NCBI RefSeq assembly: GCF_024448505.1
Contig: NZ_JAMOHV010000001.1
Location: 434,001 to 498,000, forward strand
Direction of reading: 5' to 3'
DNA length: 64,000 nucleotides
From: Stutzerimonas degradans
Lineage (GTDB): Bacteria > Pseudomonadota > Gammaproteobacteria > Pseudomonadales > Pseudomonadaceae
The notes under the pieces were generated by a model. That model was given only the letters and a program-made list of their open reading frames with translations. It had not been told where the DNA came from and searched no databases. The position numbers and the translations under genes were made by a program. Below are positions 1 to 7,934 of the stretch, one piece after another (the stretch's first letter is position 1; each line of letters opens with the position of its first letter).

Positions 1-825
1 GAAGGCGGCAAAACAGCGTTGGCGGTCGCGCGAACGGGTGTAATGGAATTCCCACAGGTAGCAGGCGGCGGCGAGCGCCAGGCCGAGGTGGAACCACTGC
101 CCCAGCTCGAAGCGCGCGCCAGCCAGCAGCAGGCAGAACAGCATCAGGCCCTGCAGGCCGAGGATGATCACCCGGTCGGCATCGCCGAACAGGATGGCGG
201 TGGAGCGGATGCCGATCTTCAGGTCGTCCTCGCGGTCGGCCATCGCATAGTAGGTGTCGTAGGCCACCGTCCACACCACGTTGGCGATGAACAGCAGCCA
301 GGCCTCCGGCGGCAGCGTGCCGCGGGTGGCGGTGAAGCACATCAGGATGCCCCACGAGTACGCCGCACCGAGCACCACCTGCGGGTAGTAGGTGTAGCGC
401 TTCATGAACGGATACAGCGAAGCGACCGCCAGCGCGCCGAACGACAGCCAGACGGTGAGCGCGTTGGTCAGCAGCACCAGGCCGAAGGCCAGTGTCACCA
501 GCACGGCGAACAATATCCAGGCCTCGCGCACGCGGATGCGCCCGGTGGCCAGCGGGCGGTTGCTGGTGCGCTGCACGTGGCCGTCGAAATTGCGGTCGGC
601 GAAATCGTTGATCACGCAGCCGGCAGCGCGCATCAGCACCACGCCGGCGCTGAAGATGAACAGATGCTTGAGACTCGGCACGCCCTCGGAGGCGATCCAC
701 AGCGCGCTGAGGGTCGGCCACAGCAGCAGGTAGATGCCGATCGGCTTGTCCATGCGCGTCAGCTGGATGAAGTCCCAGGCGCGCGGGTGCAGGCGATTGC
801 ACGATTGCAGGAGTTTCAGATACAT
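1..825 (-). CDS. ubiA: 4-hydroxybenzoate octaprenyltransferase UbiA (3' end cut by window)
   Basis: This integral membrane prenyltransferase attaches the polyprenyl tail to 4-hydroxybenzoate in ubiquinone synthesis. The 275 visible codons show the family hallmarks. The first Asp-rich motif, NDFADRNFD, lies at residues 73-81, and a second one, DREDD, lies in the second half. Multiple hydrophobic segments separate them. The ATG at 825 gives the N-terminus [17 protein letters not shown], usual for pseudomonad UbiA. About 20 C-terminal residues lie beyond the left edge. It follows ubiC by 48 bases on the same strand, so a ubiCA operon supplies and then prenylates 4-hydroxybenzoate. Confidence 0.95.
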   Translation of the reverse strand, partial: MYLKLLQSCNRLHPRAWDFIQLTRMDKPIGIYLLLWPTLSALWIASEGVPSLKHLFIFSAGVVLMRAAGCVINDFADRNFDGHVQRTSNRPLATGRIRVREAWILFAVLVTLAFGLVLLTNALTVWLSFGALAVASLYPFMKRYTYYPQVVLGAAYSWGILMCFTATRGTLPPEAWLLFIANVVWTVAYDTYYAMADREDDLKIGIRSTAILFGDADRVIILGLQGLMLFCLLLAGARFELGQWFHLGLALAAACYLWEFHYTRSRDRQRCFAAF

Positions 826-873
826 CGGCGGTCTCCGTGCGGAAGATGACGAATCAGGCGCGGGCAGCGCAGC

Positions 874-1413
874 TCATGGCGCGATGCCGGCGGCTTGCCA
901 GAGTTCGGGCAGGAACACCTCCGCCACCAGCACGCCGAGGTGCTCCCGGCTGAAGCGCGAGCGGCGCGCCCACAGGTCGGGCTGGCGATGTTCCGGCGGC
1001 AGCCAGGCGGCGGGATAGCGGCAGGCCTCTAGCGTGCCGCGGGCGAACGCCGGGTCGCTGAACAGCAGTTCGCCGAGCGAGCGACTGCCGAGGCCCTGCA
1101 GGTCCATGCCGGAACGCTCCAGCGCAGCGCGTGCGGCGACGCTGCGGGCGAACACCCAAGGCCGGCCGTGGCCGCACAGGTAGACTTCGCGCACCCAGCC
1201 CTGGCTGCCGGACGCCACCCCGAGCGCGACGCACTCGTCGTCGCGCAACGGCTCCCAGGCTTGGTGCAGCGGGATCACGCTGAAGGCGCCGGCGGCCAGC
1301 TCGGTCAGGCGACGGGTCAGCGAGCCCTTGTCGACGTAGAGCCAGTCATGCTGCAGCGGATCGAGCGGCGTCGGCAGTTGGTTGGCGGTCAGCCAGGTGT
1401 GGAGTTCGGGCAC
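874..1413 (-). CDS. ubiC: Chorismate pyruvate-lyase UbiC
   Basis: This soluble enzyme splits chorismate into 4-hydroxybenzoate and pyruvate, the committed step feeding ubiquinone. At 179 residues it has the normal family length. It shows the family pattern LTRRL near residue 33 and the REVYLCG segment near residue 75 that precedes the active-site region. The ATG start at 1413 gives MPELHTWLTANQ. The gene lies just upstream of ubiA on the same strand, which strongly supports the call. It diverges from the PAS-GGDEF gene, leaving about 130 bases for both promoters. Confidence 0.93.
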   Translation of the reverse strand: MPELHTWLTANQLPTPLDPLQHDWLYVDKGSLTRRLTELAAGAFSVIPLHQAWEPLRDDECVALGVASGSQGWVREVYLCGHGRPWVFARSVAARAALERSGMDLQGLGSRSLGELLFSDPAFARGTLEACRYPAAWLPPEHRQPDLWARRSRFSREHLGVLVAEVFLPELWQAAGIAP

Positions 1414-1546
1414 GGGCGATAGAGGGTGCGATTCAGGAAAGGCGGGGAGTCTAACAAGAAAGCCGGCAAGCGCGCTGACTGCGCCGGTTGCGCGGGTTGT
1501 CGATCTTGGTTACAACCCTGCGCATGCTCAGCACGGATTGTCCGCC

Positions 1547-2491
1547 ATGCACGACTCGATGATGAACGGCTCGATGATGAACGATAGTGCGGTGTACAAG
1601 ACACTGCTGGAATCGACCAAGGCCATTCCCTGGAAGATCGACTGGGCCACCATGACGTTTGCCTACATCGGCCCGCAGATCGAAACCCTGCTGGGCTGGC
1701 CGCAGGGCAGTTGGCTGAGCGCCAATGACTGGGCCGAGCGCATGCACCCGGAAGACCGCGAGTGGGTGGTGAATTTCTGTGTGGCGCAGTCTCAGTCAGG
1801 TATCGACCACGAGGCCGACTATCGCGCTCTGACCCGCGACGGTCGCTATGTATGGATTCGCGATGTGGTGCATGTGCTGCGCAATGCCGCGGGCGAGGTC
1901 GAAGCGCTGGTCGGCTTCATGTTCGACATCAGCGAGCGCAAGCAGACCGAGCAAAAGCTGTTGCAGCTGCAGAAGCAGCTGGAAGAACTCTCCTATCAGG
2001 ACGGCCTTACCGGCGTGGCCAACCGGCGCATGTTCGATAACCGCTTCCAGATGGAATGGAGCAACGCCCAGCGCACCAGTCAGCCGCTGTCGCTGATCCT
2101 GTTGGATATCGACTACTTCAAGCAGTACAACGATCACTATGGTCATGTGCGCGGCGACGATTGCCTGAAAAGCGTTGGCCAGGCTCTGAGCGGTGCCGCC
2201 GTGCGCCCGCGCGATCTGCTGGCCCGTTATGGCGGTGAAGAGTTTGTCCTGTTGCTGCCAGAGACCGACGCCCAGGCCGCGGCCCAGGTTGCCGAGCGCT
2301 GTCGTCAACTGATTCGCGGGCAAAATATCCAGCATGCCCACTCCCAGGTCGCACCGCAGCTGACGATAAGTCTGGGCGTCGGCACCCTCATCCCGGGCCC
2401 GTTCGACCAGCCCCACGCGTTTCTCGAAAGGGTGGATCGCCTGCTCTACAAGGCCAAGCATCAGGGGCGCAACCAGGCGGTACTGGCGTAG
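1547..2491 (+). CDS. PAS-GGDEF diguanylate cyclase
   Basis: Predicted to make the second messenger c-di-GMP. A PAS_3-type sensor domain spans roughly residues 17-135 and ends in the linker ISERKQTEQ. A short coiled coil follows, then a GGDEF domain. The catalytic motif is intact as GGEEF at residues 229-233. An RPRD inhibitory I-site lies five residues before it, so product feedback is likely. There is no signal peptide or membrane segment, so the protein should be cytosolic. The start at 1547 (MHDSMMNG) is chosen because upstream residues are low-complexity; the 5' end contains a short tandem repeat encoding MMNGS/MMNDS. The signal sensed by the PAS domain is unknown. Confidence 0.9.
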   Translation: MHDSMMNGSMMNDSAVYKTLLESTKAIPWKIDWATMTFAYIGPQIETLLGWPQGSWLSANDWAERMHPEDREWVVNFCVAQSQSGIDHEADYRALTRDGRYVWIRDVVHVLRNAAGEVEALVGFMFDISERKQTEQKLLQLQKQLEELSYQDGLTGVANRRMFDNRFQMEWSNAQRTSQPLSLILLDIDYFKQYNDHYGHVRGDDCLKSVGQALSGAAVRPRDLLARYGGEEFVLLLPETDAQAAAQVAERCRQLIRGQNIQHAHSQVAPQLTISLGVGTLIPGPFDQPHAFLERVDRLLYKAKHQGRNQAVLA

Positions 2492-2517
2492 CCCGAAGGC
2501 GATCCGCCCAGCGCGCC

Positions 2518-2548
2518 AGGGTGGATGTAAAACGACATTCACCCTACG
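2518..2548. repeat. Hairpin repeat, gatgt-arm variant, between convergent genes
   Basis: An inverted repeat with arms agggtggatgt and acattcaccct (one G-T wobble) is followed by acg. Its ends match the dispersed agggtg...caccctacg elements found elsewhere in this window, but the inner arm differs. It lies between the convergent diguanylate cyclase and glcC genes and could act as a bidirectional terminator. Confidence 0.6.
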
Positions 2549-2569
2549 TCCATCCGTTCCAGTTCGGGT

Positions 2570-3343
2570 TTACGCCCAGCCTTCCAGGCGCATGGTGGCG
2601 CGCACCAGGCGTTGTTCTTCCTGTTCGATCTCCCGCAGGTTGTCGCGAATGCCGTGCACGTGGTCGCGTGCGGCGCGTTGCGCCTGGTCGGGCAGGCGTT
2701 CGGTGACCGCGTGGAACAGCCGCGAGTGCTGGCGGTCGATCTGCCGCTTCTGCACCGGGCGGTGATAGAGGTTGTTCACCGAGGCGAACACGGTGGACAG
2801 CATCAAGTCGGTGAGCGACTGTAGGGTGTGCACCAGCACCGGATTGTGCGAGGCCTCGCAGATGGCCAGGTGAAAGGCATGATCCAGGCGCGCATGTTCG
2901 CGCGGGTCGGCGTCCTGCTCGTCGGAATGGGCGGCGAGCATCTCCTCGTAGCGCCGGCGCAACAACACGAAATCGGCATCGGTGCCGCGCAGCGCGGCGA
3001 GTCGCGCCGATTCGCCTTCCAGTAGCGCGCGCACTTCCAACAGGTCGTACAGCGTGCGCGGCTGCGAATTGAACAGGTGCATCAGCGGGCTGGCATCGCG
3101 CTTGTCCGACAACTGGGCAACGAAGGAGCCGCGCCCCTGCGCCGTCTCGATGATCCCGCGCCCGCGCAGCACGCGCAGACCCTCGCGCAGGGCCGAGCGG
3201 GAGATGCCGAGTTTCTCGCACAGGCGCCGCTCCGAAGGCAGTGCCTGGCCGGCTTTGAGCACGCCATCGACGATCAGGCGCTCGATCCGCTCGGCGACCA
3301 CGTCGGCAACTTGACGACGGTCATTGTTCTTTTCGCTCAACAT
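2570..3343 (-). CDS. glcC: GntR/FadR-family regulator GlcC
   Basis: DNA-binding regulator expected to control the divergent glycolate genes in response to glycolate or glyoxylate. Residues 1-75 form a winged helix-turn-helix with the GntR signature LPSERRLCEKLGISRSALREGL. Residues 95-235 form the all-helical FCD effector domain, with conserved Asp/His residues such as those in RLDHAFHLAI that bind metal in this family. The length of 257 residues is typical. The ATG at 3343 has a good ribosome site, gggagag, 7 bases upstream. A palindrome lies only 16 bases upstream of the start codon, suggesting autoregulation. LldR-type lactate regulators are similar, but the glcDEFGB neighbours favour GlcC. 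Confidence 0.9.
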   Translation of the reverse strand: MLSEKNNDRRQVADVVAERIERLIVDGVLKAGQALPSERRLCEKLGISRSALREGLRVLRGRGIIETAQGRGSFVAQLSDKRDASPLMHLFNSQPRTLYDLLEVRALLEGESARLAALRGTDADFVLLRRRYEEMLAAHSDEQDADPREHARLDHAFHLAICEASHNPVLVHTLQSLTDLMLSTVFASVNNLYHRPVQKRQIDRQHSRLFHAVTERLPDQAQRAARDHVHGIRDNLREIEQEEQRLVRATMRLEGWA

Positions 3344-3359
3344 GCAGGTGCTCTCCCTG

Positions 3360-3374
3360 CTGGTAGGACCAGTT
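3360..3374. promoter_or_regulatory. Probable GlcC operator 1
   Basis: The sequence ctggtaggaccagtt contains the palindrome TGGT-N3-ACCA, which fits the FadR-subfamily consensus TNGT-N3-ACNA. An identical 14-base copy lies 107 bases away in the same divergent gap. This copy sits just upstream of the glcC start codon. Confidence 0.7.
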
Positions 3375-3466
3375 TGCGGGCAGTTTACCCTGAGTGGCCT
3401 CTTACGTGCAGAAATGGCGGCTTGACTGGTATTCAGGTAGTGCCTGAGCGCCTACCACTACAGAAA

Positions 3467-3480
3467 CTGGTAGGACCAGT
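3467..3480. promoter_or_regulatory. Probable GlcC operator 2
   Basis: This is a second exact copy of ctggtaggaccagt, about 100 bases upstream of glcD. A partial half-site (taccac) lies a few bases to its left. Two identical palindromes in one divergent gap suggest cooperative binding or looping by GlcC. Confidence 0.7.
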
Positions 3481-3579
3481 TGGTGCGGGCATGGACGACC
3501 TTGCATCGCGCAGGCTAAACATGCGGCATCTCACCGCAGCGGCCGTGCTGGGGTGACCGTACGAGAGCGGCGAATCTGC

Positions 3580-5079
3580 ATGAATATCCTCTACGACGAA
3601 CGCGTCGACGGCGCGTTGCCCAAGGTCGACAAGACCGCGCTGCTGGCCGAACTGCAGCGCGAGCTGCCGGATCTGGAAATCCTCCATCGCGGCGAAGATC
3701 TCAAGCCGTACGAATGCGACGGCCTGTCGGCCTACCGCACCACGCCGATGCTGGTGGTGCTGCCCGAGCGTGTCGAGCAGGTCGAAACACTGCTCAAGCT
3801 CTGCCACCAGCGCGGCGTGCCGGTGGTCGCCCGCGGCGCCGGTACCGGTCTGTCCGGCGGTGCGCTACCGCTGGAGCAGGGCATCCTGCTGGTGATGGCG
3901 CGCTTCAACAAGATTCTCGAAGTCGATCCGGCCGGGCGCTTCGCCCGCGTCCAGCCCGGCGTGCGCAACCTGGCGATTTCCCAGGCCGCCGCGCCCTACG
4001 AGCTGTACTACGCGCCGGACCCGTCGTCGCAGATCGCCTGTTCGATCGGCGGCAACGTCGCTGAGAACGCCGGCGGCGTGCACTGCCTGAAGTACGGCCT
4101 GACCGTGCACAACCTGCTCAAGGTGGAAATCCTCACCGTCGAAGGCGAGCGCATGGTGCTCGGCTCGGACGCGCTGGACTCGCCGGGCTTCGACCTGCTG
4201 GCGCTGTTCACCGGCTCCGAGGGCATGCTCGGCATCGTCACCGAGGTGACCGTCAAACTGCTGCCCAAGCCGCAGGTGGCCAAGGTGCTGCTGGCCGCGT
4301 TCGACTCGGTGGAGAAGGCCGGGCGTGCGGTGGGCGACATCATCGCCGCCGGCATCATCCCCGGCGGGTTGGAGATGATGGACAACCTGTCGATCCGCGC
4401 TGCCGAAGACTTCATCCACGCCGGCTACCCGGTGGATGCCGAGGCGATCCTGCTCTGCGAACTGGATGGCGTCGAAGCCGACGTGCACGACGACTGCGCG
4501 CGTGTCAGCGAAGTGCTGAAGCTGGCCGGCGCCACCGAAGTACGCCTGGCGAAAGACGAAGCCGAGCGCGTGCGTTTCTGGGCCGGACGCAAGAATGCCT
4601 TCCCGGCGGTCGGGCGCATCTCGCCGGACTACTACTGCATGGACGGCACCATCCCGCGGCGCGAGCTGCCGGGCGTGCTCAAGGGCATCGCCGAGCTGTC
4701 CGAGCAGTTCGGCCTGCGCGTGGCCAACGTGTTCCACGCCGGCGACGGCAACATGCACCCGCTGATCCTCTTCGATGCCAACCAGCCCGGTGAGCTGGAG
4801 CGTGCCGAAGAGCTCGGCGGCAAGATCCTCGAACTCTGCGTGAAGGTCGGCGGCAGCATCACCGGCGAGCACGGCGTCGGCCGCGAGAAGATCAACCAGA
4901 TGTGCGCGCAGTTCAACAGCGACGAACTGACCCTGTTCCACGCGGTGAAGGCGGCCTTCGACCCGAGCGGCCTGCTCAACCCTGGCAAGAACATCCCGAC
5001 CCTGCACCGCTGCGCCGAGTTCGGCCGCATGCATATCCACAACGGCGAACTGCCCTTCCCCGAACTGGAGCGCTTTTGA
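3580..5079 (+). CDS. glcD: Glycolate oxidase FAD subunit GlcD
   Basis: FAD-linked catalytic subunit of the three-part glycolate oxidase that turns glycolate (and D-lactate) into glyoxylate and passes electrons to the membrane quinone pool. The N-terminal PP-loop FAD-binding domain contains the flavin motif ARGAGTGLSGGALP near residues 85-98. The C-terminal FAD-oxidase domain contains HAGDGNMHP and GEHGVGREK. Starting at the ATG at 3580 gives 499 residues, the same length as I recall for E. coli GlcD; an upstream GTG at 3553 is less likely. The stop codon overlaps the ATG of glcE by one base, showing translational coupling. Confidence 0.95.
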   Translation: MNILYDERVDGALPKVDKTALLAELQRELPDLEILHRGEDLKPYECDGLSAYRTTPMLVVLPERVEQVETLLKLCHQRGVPVVARGAGTGLSGGALPLEQGILLVMARFNKILEVDPAGRFARVQPGVRNLAISQAAAPYELYYAPDPSSQIACSIGGNVAENAGGVHCLKYGLTVHNLLKVEILTVEGERMVLGSDALDSPGFDLLALFTGSEGMLGIVTEVTVKLLPKPQVAKVLLAAFDSVEKAGRAVGDIIAAGIIPGGLEMMDNLSIRAAEDFIHAGYPVDAEAILLCELDGVEADVHDDCARVSEVLKLAGATEVRLAKDEAERVRFWAGRKNAFPAVGRISPDYYCMDGTIPRRELPGVLKGIAELSEQFGLRVANVFHAGDGNMHPLILFDANQPGELERAEELGGKILELCVKVGGSITGEHGVGREKINQMCAQFNSDELTLFHAVKAAFDPSGLLNPGKNIPTLHRCAEFGRMHIHNGELPFPELERF

Positions 5080-6137
5080 TGACGGTTTCATTCGATGCCA
5101 GCGAGCAGTTGCTGGAACAGGTCAACCAGGCGCTGGCGAGCAAGACCCCGCTGCGCATCCAGGGCAGCGGCAGCAAGGCCTTCCTCGGTCGCGCGGTCGA
5201 GGGCCAGTTGCTCGACGTGCGCGCCCATCGCGGCATCGTCAGCTACGACCCCACCGAACTGGTGATCACCGCGCGTGCCGGCACCCCGCTGGCCGAGCTG
5301 GAAGCCGCGCTGGATGCCGCCGGGCAGATGCTGCCCTGCGAGCCGCCGCACTTCGGCGAGGGCGCCACCGTCGGCGGCATGATTGCCGCCGGGCTGTCCG
5401 GCCCGCGCCGGCCGTGGAGCGGCTCGGTGCGTGATTTCGTGCTCGGCACGCGAATCATCACCGGCCAGGGCAAGCACCTGCGCTTCGGTGGCGAGGTGAT
5501 GAAGAACGTCGCCGGCTACGATCTTTCGCGCCTGATGGCCGGCAGCTTCGGCTGCCTCGGCGTGCTCACCGAGGTCTCGCTCAAGGTGCTGCCCAAGCCG
5601 CGCCAGTGCACCAGCCTGCGCCTGGAGATCGATCTGGAACGCGCCCTGCTCAAGCTCGCCGAGTGGGGCCAGCAGCCGGTGCCGATCAGCGCGGCCAGCC
5701 ATGACGGGCGATTCCTCAACCTGCGCCTGGAAGGCGGCGAAGGTTCAGTCAACGCCGCGCGCGAGCGCATCGGTGGCGACGATCTGGACGCCGGTTACTG
5801 GAGCGAGCTGCGCGAGCAGCGCCTGGCGTTCTTTGCCGACGCACGGCCGCTGTGGCGGCTGTCGCTGCCGAACAACACGCCGGCGCTCAACCTGCCGGGC
5901 GAGCAACTGGTGGACTGGGCCGGCGCCCAGCGCTGGCTGAAGACCGATGCCGATGCGGTGACCGTACGCGGCATCGCCGTCGAGGTCGGCGGCCACGCCA
6001 GCTGCTTCACCGCGGGCGCGACGGCCAATCCGTTCCAGCCGCTGTCCGCACCGCTGCTGCGCTATCACCGCCAGCTCAAGGCCGCGCTCGACCCGCAGGG
6101 GATCTTCAACCCCGGCCGCATGTATTCCGAGGTCTGA
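5079..6137 (+). CDS. glcE: Glycolate oxidase subunit GlcE
   Basis: Second flavin-type subunit of glycolate oxidase. Its 352 residues form a shortened relative of GlcD: the PP-loop FAD-binding domain is present (QGSGSKAFLGR near residues 25-36 and GGMIAAGLSGPRRPWSG near residues 98-114), while most of the C-terminal oxidase cap is missing. The protein ends with LKAALDPQGIFNPGRMYSEV, the usual tail of the family. The ATG overlaps the glcD stop, and glcF begins 6 bases after its stop, so the three subunits are made together. Confidence 0.94.
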   Translation: MTVSFDASEQLLEQVNQALASKTPLRIQGSGSKAFLGRAVEGQLLDVRAHRGIVSYDPTELVITARAGTPLAELEAALDAAGQMLPCEPPHFGEGATVGGMIAAGLSGPRRPWSGSVRDFVLGTRIITGQGKHLRFGGEVMKNVAGYDLSRLMAGSFGCLGVLTEVSLKVLPKPRQCTSLRLEIDLERALLKLAEWGQQPVPISAASHDGRFLNLRLEGGEGSVNAARERIGGDDLDAGYWSELREQRLAFFADARPLWRLSLPNNTPALNLPGEQLVDWAGAQRWLKTDADAVTVRGIAVEVGGHASCFTAGATANPFQPLSAPLLRYHRQLKAALDPQGIFNPGRMYSEV

Positions 6138-6143
6138 CGACGT

Positions 6144-7361
6144 ATGCAAACGAATCTGAGCGAAGCCGCCAAGCAACTGCCGCGCGCCGAGGAAGCCGAA
6201 AGCATCCTGCGCTCCTGCGTGCACTGCGGTTTCTGCAACGCCACCTGCCCGACCTATCAGTTGCTCGGTGACGAGCTGGACGGCCCGCGCGGGCGCATCT
6301 ACCTGATGAAGCAAATGCTCGAAGGCGGCGAGGTGACCGAGAGCACCCAGCTGCACCTGGACCGCTGCCTGACCTGCCGCAACTGCGAGACCACCTGCCC
6401 GTCCGGGGTGAGGTACCACAACCTGCTGGACATCGGCCGCGACTTCATCGAGCGCCAGGTGCCGCGTTCAACCGGCGAGCGCCTGCTGCGTAGCGGCCTG
6501 CGCACGGTGATCCCGCGTCCGGGCCTGTTCAAGGCGCTGCTGAGCACCGGCCAGGCGCTGAAGCCGCTGATGCCGGCCTCGCTGAAGGACCACCTGCCGC
6601 GCGAGATCCGCCCGGCCAAGCCGCGCCCGCAGGTGCTGCACCAGCGCCGCGTGCTGATGCTCGAAGGCTGCGTGCAGCCGAGCCTGTCGCCGGCCACCAA
6701 CGCCGCTGCCGCGCGCGTGCTCGACCGCCTCGGCATCAGCGTCACGCCAGCACGTGAGGCTGGCTGCTGCGGCGCGGTGGATTACCACCTCAATGCCCAG
6801 GACGCCGGTCTGGACCGCGCGCGGCGCAACATCGACGCCTGGTGGCCGGCCATCGAAGCCGGTGCCGAAGCCATCGTGCAGACCGCCAGCGGCTGTGGCG
6901 CCTTCGTCAAGGAATACGGCCACCTGCTCAAGGATGACCCGGCCTACGCGGCCAAGGCCGCGCGTGTCAGCGAACTGGCCAAAGATCTGGTCGAGGTGCT
7001 GCGCAGCGCCGAGCTGGAAAAGCTCGATGTGCGCGCCGACAAGCGCATGGCCTTCCATTGCCCGTGCACCCTGCAGCACGCGCAGAAGCTCGGCGGCGCG
7101 GTCGAAGACGTGCTGACCCGCCTGGGCTTCCAGCTCACCGCGGTGCCCGATGCGCACCTGTGCTGTGGCTCGGCCGGCAGCTATTCGATCACCCAGCCAG
7201 AGATTTCCCACCAGCTGCGCGACAACAAACTCAATGCACTGGAGAGCGGCAAGCCGGAGGTGATCGTCACCGCCAACATCGGCTGCCAGACCCACCTGGA
7301 TGGCGCCGGCCGCACGCCGGTCAAGCACTGGATCGAAGTGGTCGAGGAATCGATGGGCTAA
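6144..7361 (+). CDS. glcF: Glycolate oxidase iron-sulfur subunit GlcF
   Basis: Iron-sulfur electron-transfer subunit of glycolate oxidase. Two ferredoxin-type 4Fe-4S motifs, CVHCGFCNATCP and CLTCRNCETTCP, fall within residues 27-92. Two CCG domains typical of heterodisulfide-reductase-like proteins follow (EAGCCGAVDYH and HLCCGSAGSYS). Its 405 residues match the family. After its stop there is a 145-base gap holding two hairpin repeats before glcG, so expression may drop there. Confidence 0.95.
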   Translation: MQTNLSEAAKQLPRAEEAESILRSCVHCGFCNATCPTYQLLGDELDGPRGRIYLMKQMLEGGEVTESTQLHLDRCLTCRNCETTCPSGVRYHNLLDIGRDFIERQVPRSTGERLLRSGLRTVIPRPGLFKALLSTGQALKPLMPASLKDHLPREIRPAKPRPQVLHQRRVLMLEGCVQPSLSPATNAAAARVLDRLGISVTPAREAGCCGAVDYHLNAQDAGLDRARRNIDAWWPAIEAGAEAIVQTASGCGAFVKEYGHLLKDDPAYAAKAARVSELAKDLVEVLRSAELEKLDVRADKRMAFHCPCTLQHAQKLGGAVEDVLTRLGFQLTAVPDAHLCCGSAGSYSITQPEISHQLRDNKLNALESGKPEVIVTANIGCQTHLDGAGRTPVKHWIEVVEESMG

Positions 7362-7363
7362 CC

Positions 7364-7440
7364 GTGGAAAAGGCTGCGCCGTTTTCCACCCTACGACGCG
7401 CGAGCCGTAGGGTGGACATCTCGCGCAGCGCATGTCCACC
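7364..7440. repeat. Two hairpin repeats in opposite orientation, inside the glc operon
   Basis: The first element (7364-7395) has arms gtggaaaa and ttttccac and ends ccctacg. The second (7406-7440) begins cgtagggtgg, and its inner arms are gacat and atgtc. Both belong to the dispersed repeat family of this window. They lie between glcF and glcG, where they could slow transcription or protect the 3' end of the glcDEF message. Confidence 0.75.
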
Positions 7441-7506
7441 GAGCCACTCCGGCCCGCCCGCCGCGCGCCAACCGAACAATCGAAATACGCAGACAGGAGA
7501 ATCGAG

Positions 7507-7911
7507 ATGAAAAGCAAAGCCGTACTGAGCCAGACCGAAGTGACCGCCATCCTCGCCGCCGCCCGTGCCGAAGCGCAGGCCAACGGCTGGGCCGTGACCA
7601 TCGTCGTCGCCGACGACGGCGGCCATCCGCTGGCGCTGGAGCGTCTGGACGGCTGCGCGCCGATCGCCTCCTACATCGCTACCGAGAAGGCCCGCAGCGC
7701 GGCCGTCGGTCGCCGCGAAACCAAGGGCTACGAGGACATGGTCAACAACGGCCGCAATGCCTTCCTCTCCGCGCCGGTGGTTTGCTCGCTGGAGGGCGGC
7801 GTGCCGCTGGTGGTCGACGGCCAGGTCATCGGTTCGGTTGGCGTGTCCGGCGTGACTGCCGCGCAGGACGCGCAGATCGCCAAGGCGGGCGTTGCCGCCC
7901 TCGCTCACTGA
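7507..7911 (+). CDS. glcG: GlcG, HbpS-like (DUF336) protein
   Basis: Small protein of the GlcG/HbpS family, 134 residues. The function in the glycolate operon is not established; relatives bind heme or cobalamin-like ligands or are found with diol and glycolate metabolism. The family pattern is clear: a central [16 protein letters not shown] stretch, [12 protein letters not shown], then a C-terminal [19 protein letters not shown]. The ATG at 7507 is preceded by caggagaatcgag, a good ribosome site. glcB starts 23 bases after its stop, so the two are co-transcribed. Confidence 0.9.
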   Translation: MKSKAVLSQTEVTAILAAARAEAQANGWAVTIVVADDGGHPLALERLDGCAPIASYIATEKARSAAVGRRETKGYEDMVNNGRNAFLSAPVVCSLEGGVPLVVDGQVIGSVGVSGVTAAQDAQIAKAGVAALAH

Positions 7912-7934
7912 ATCAGACACAAGGAGAACAACAG

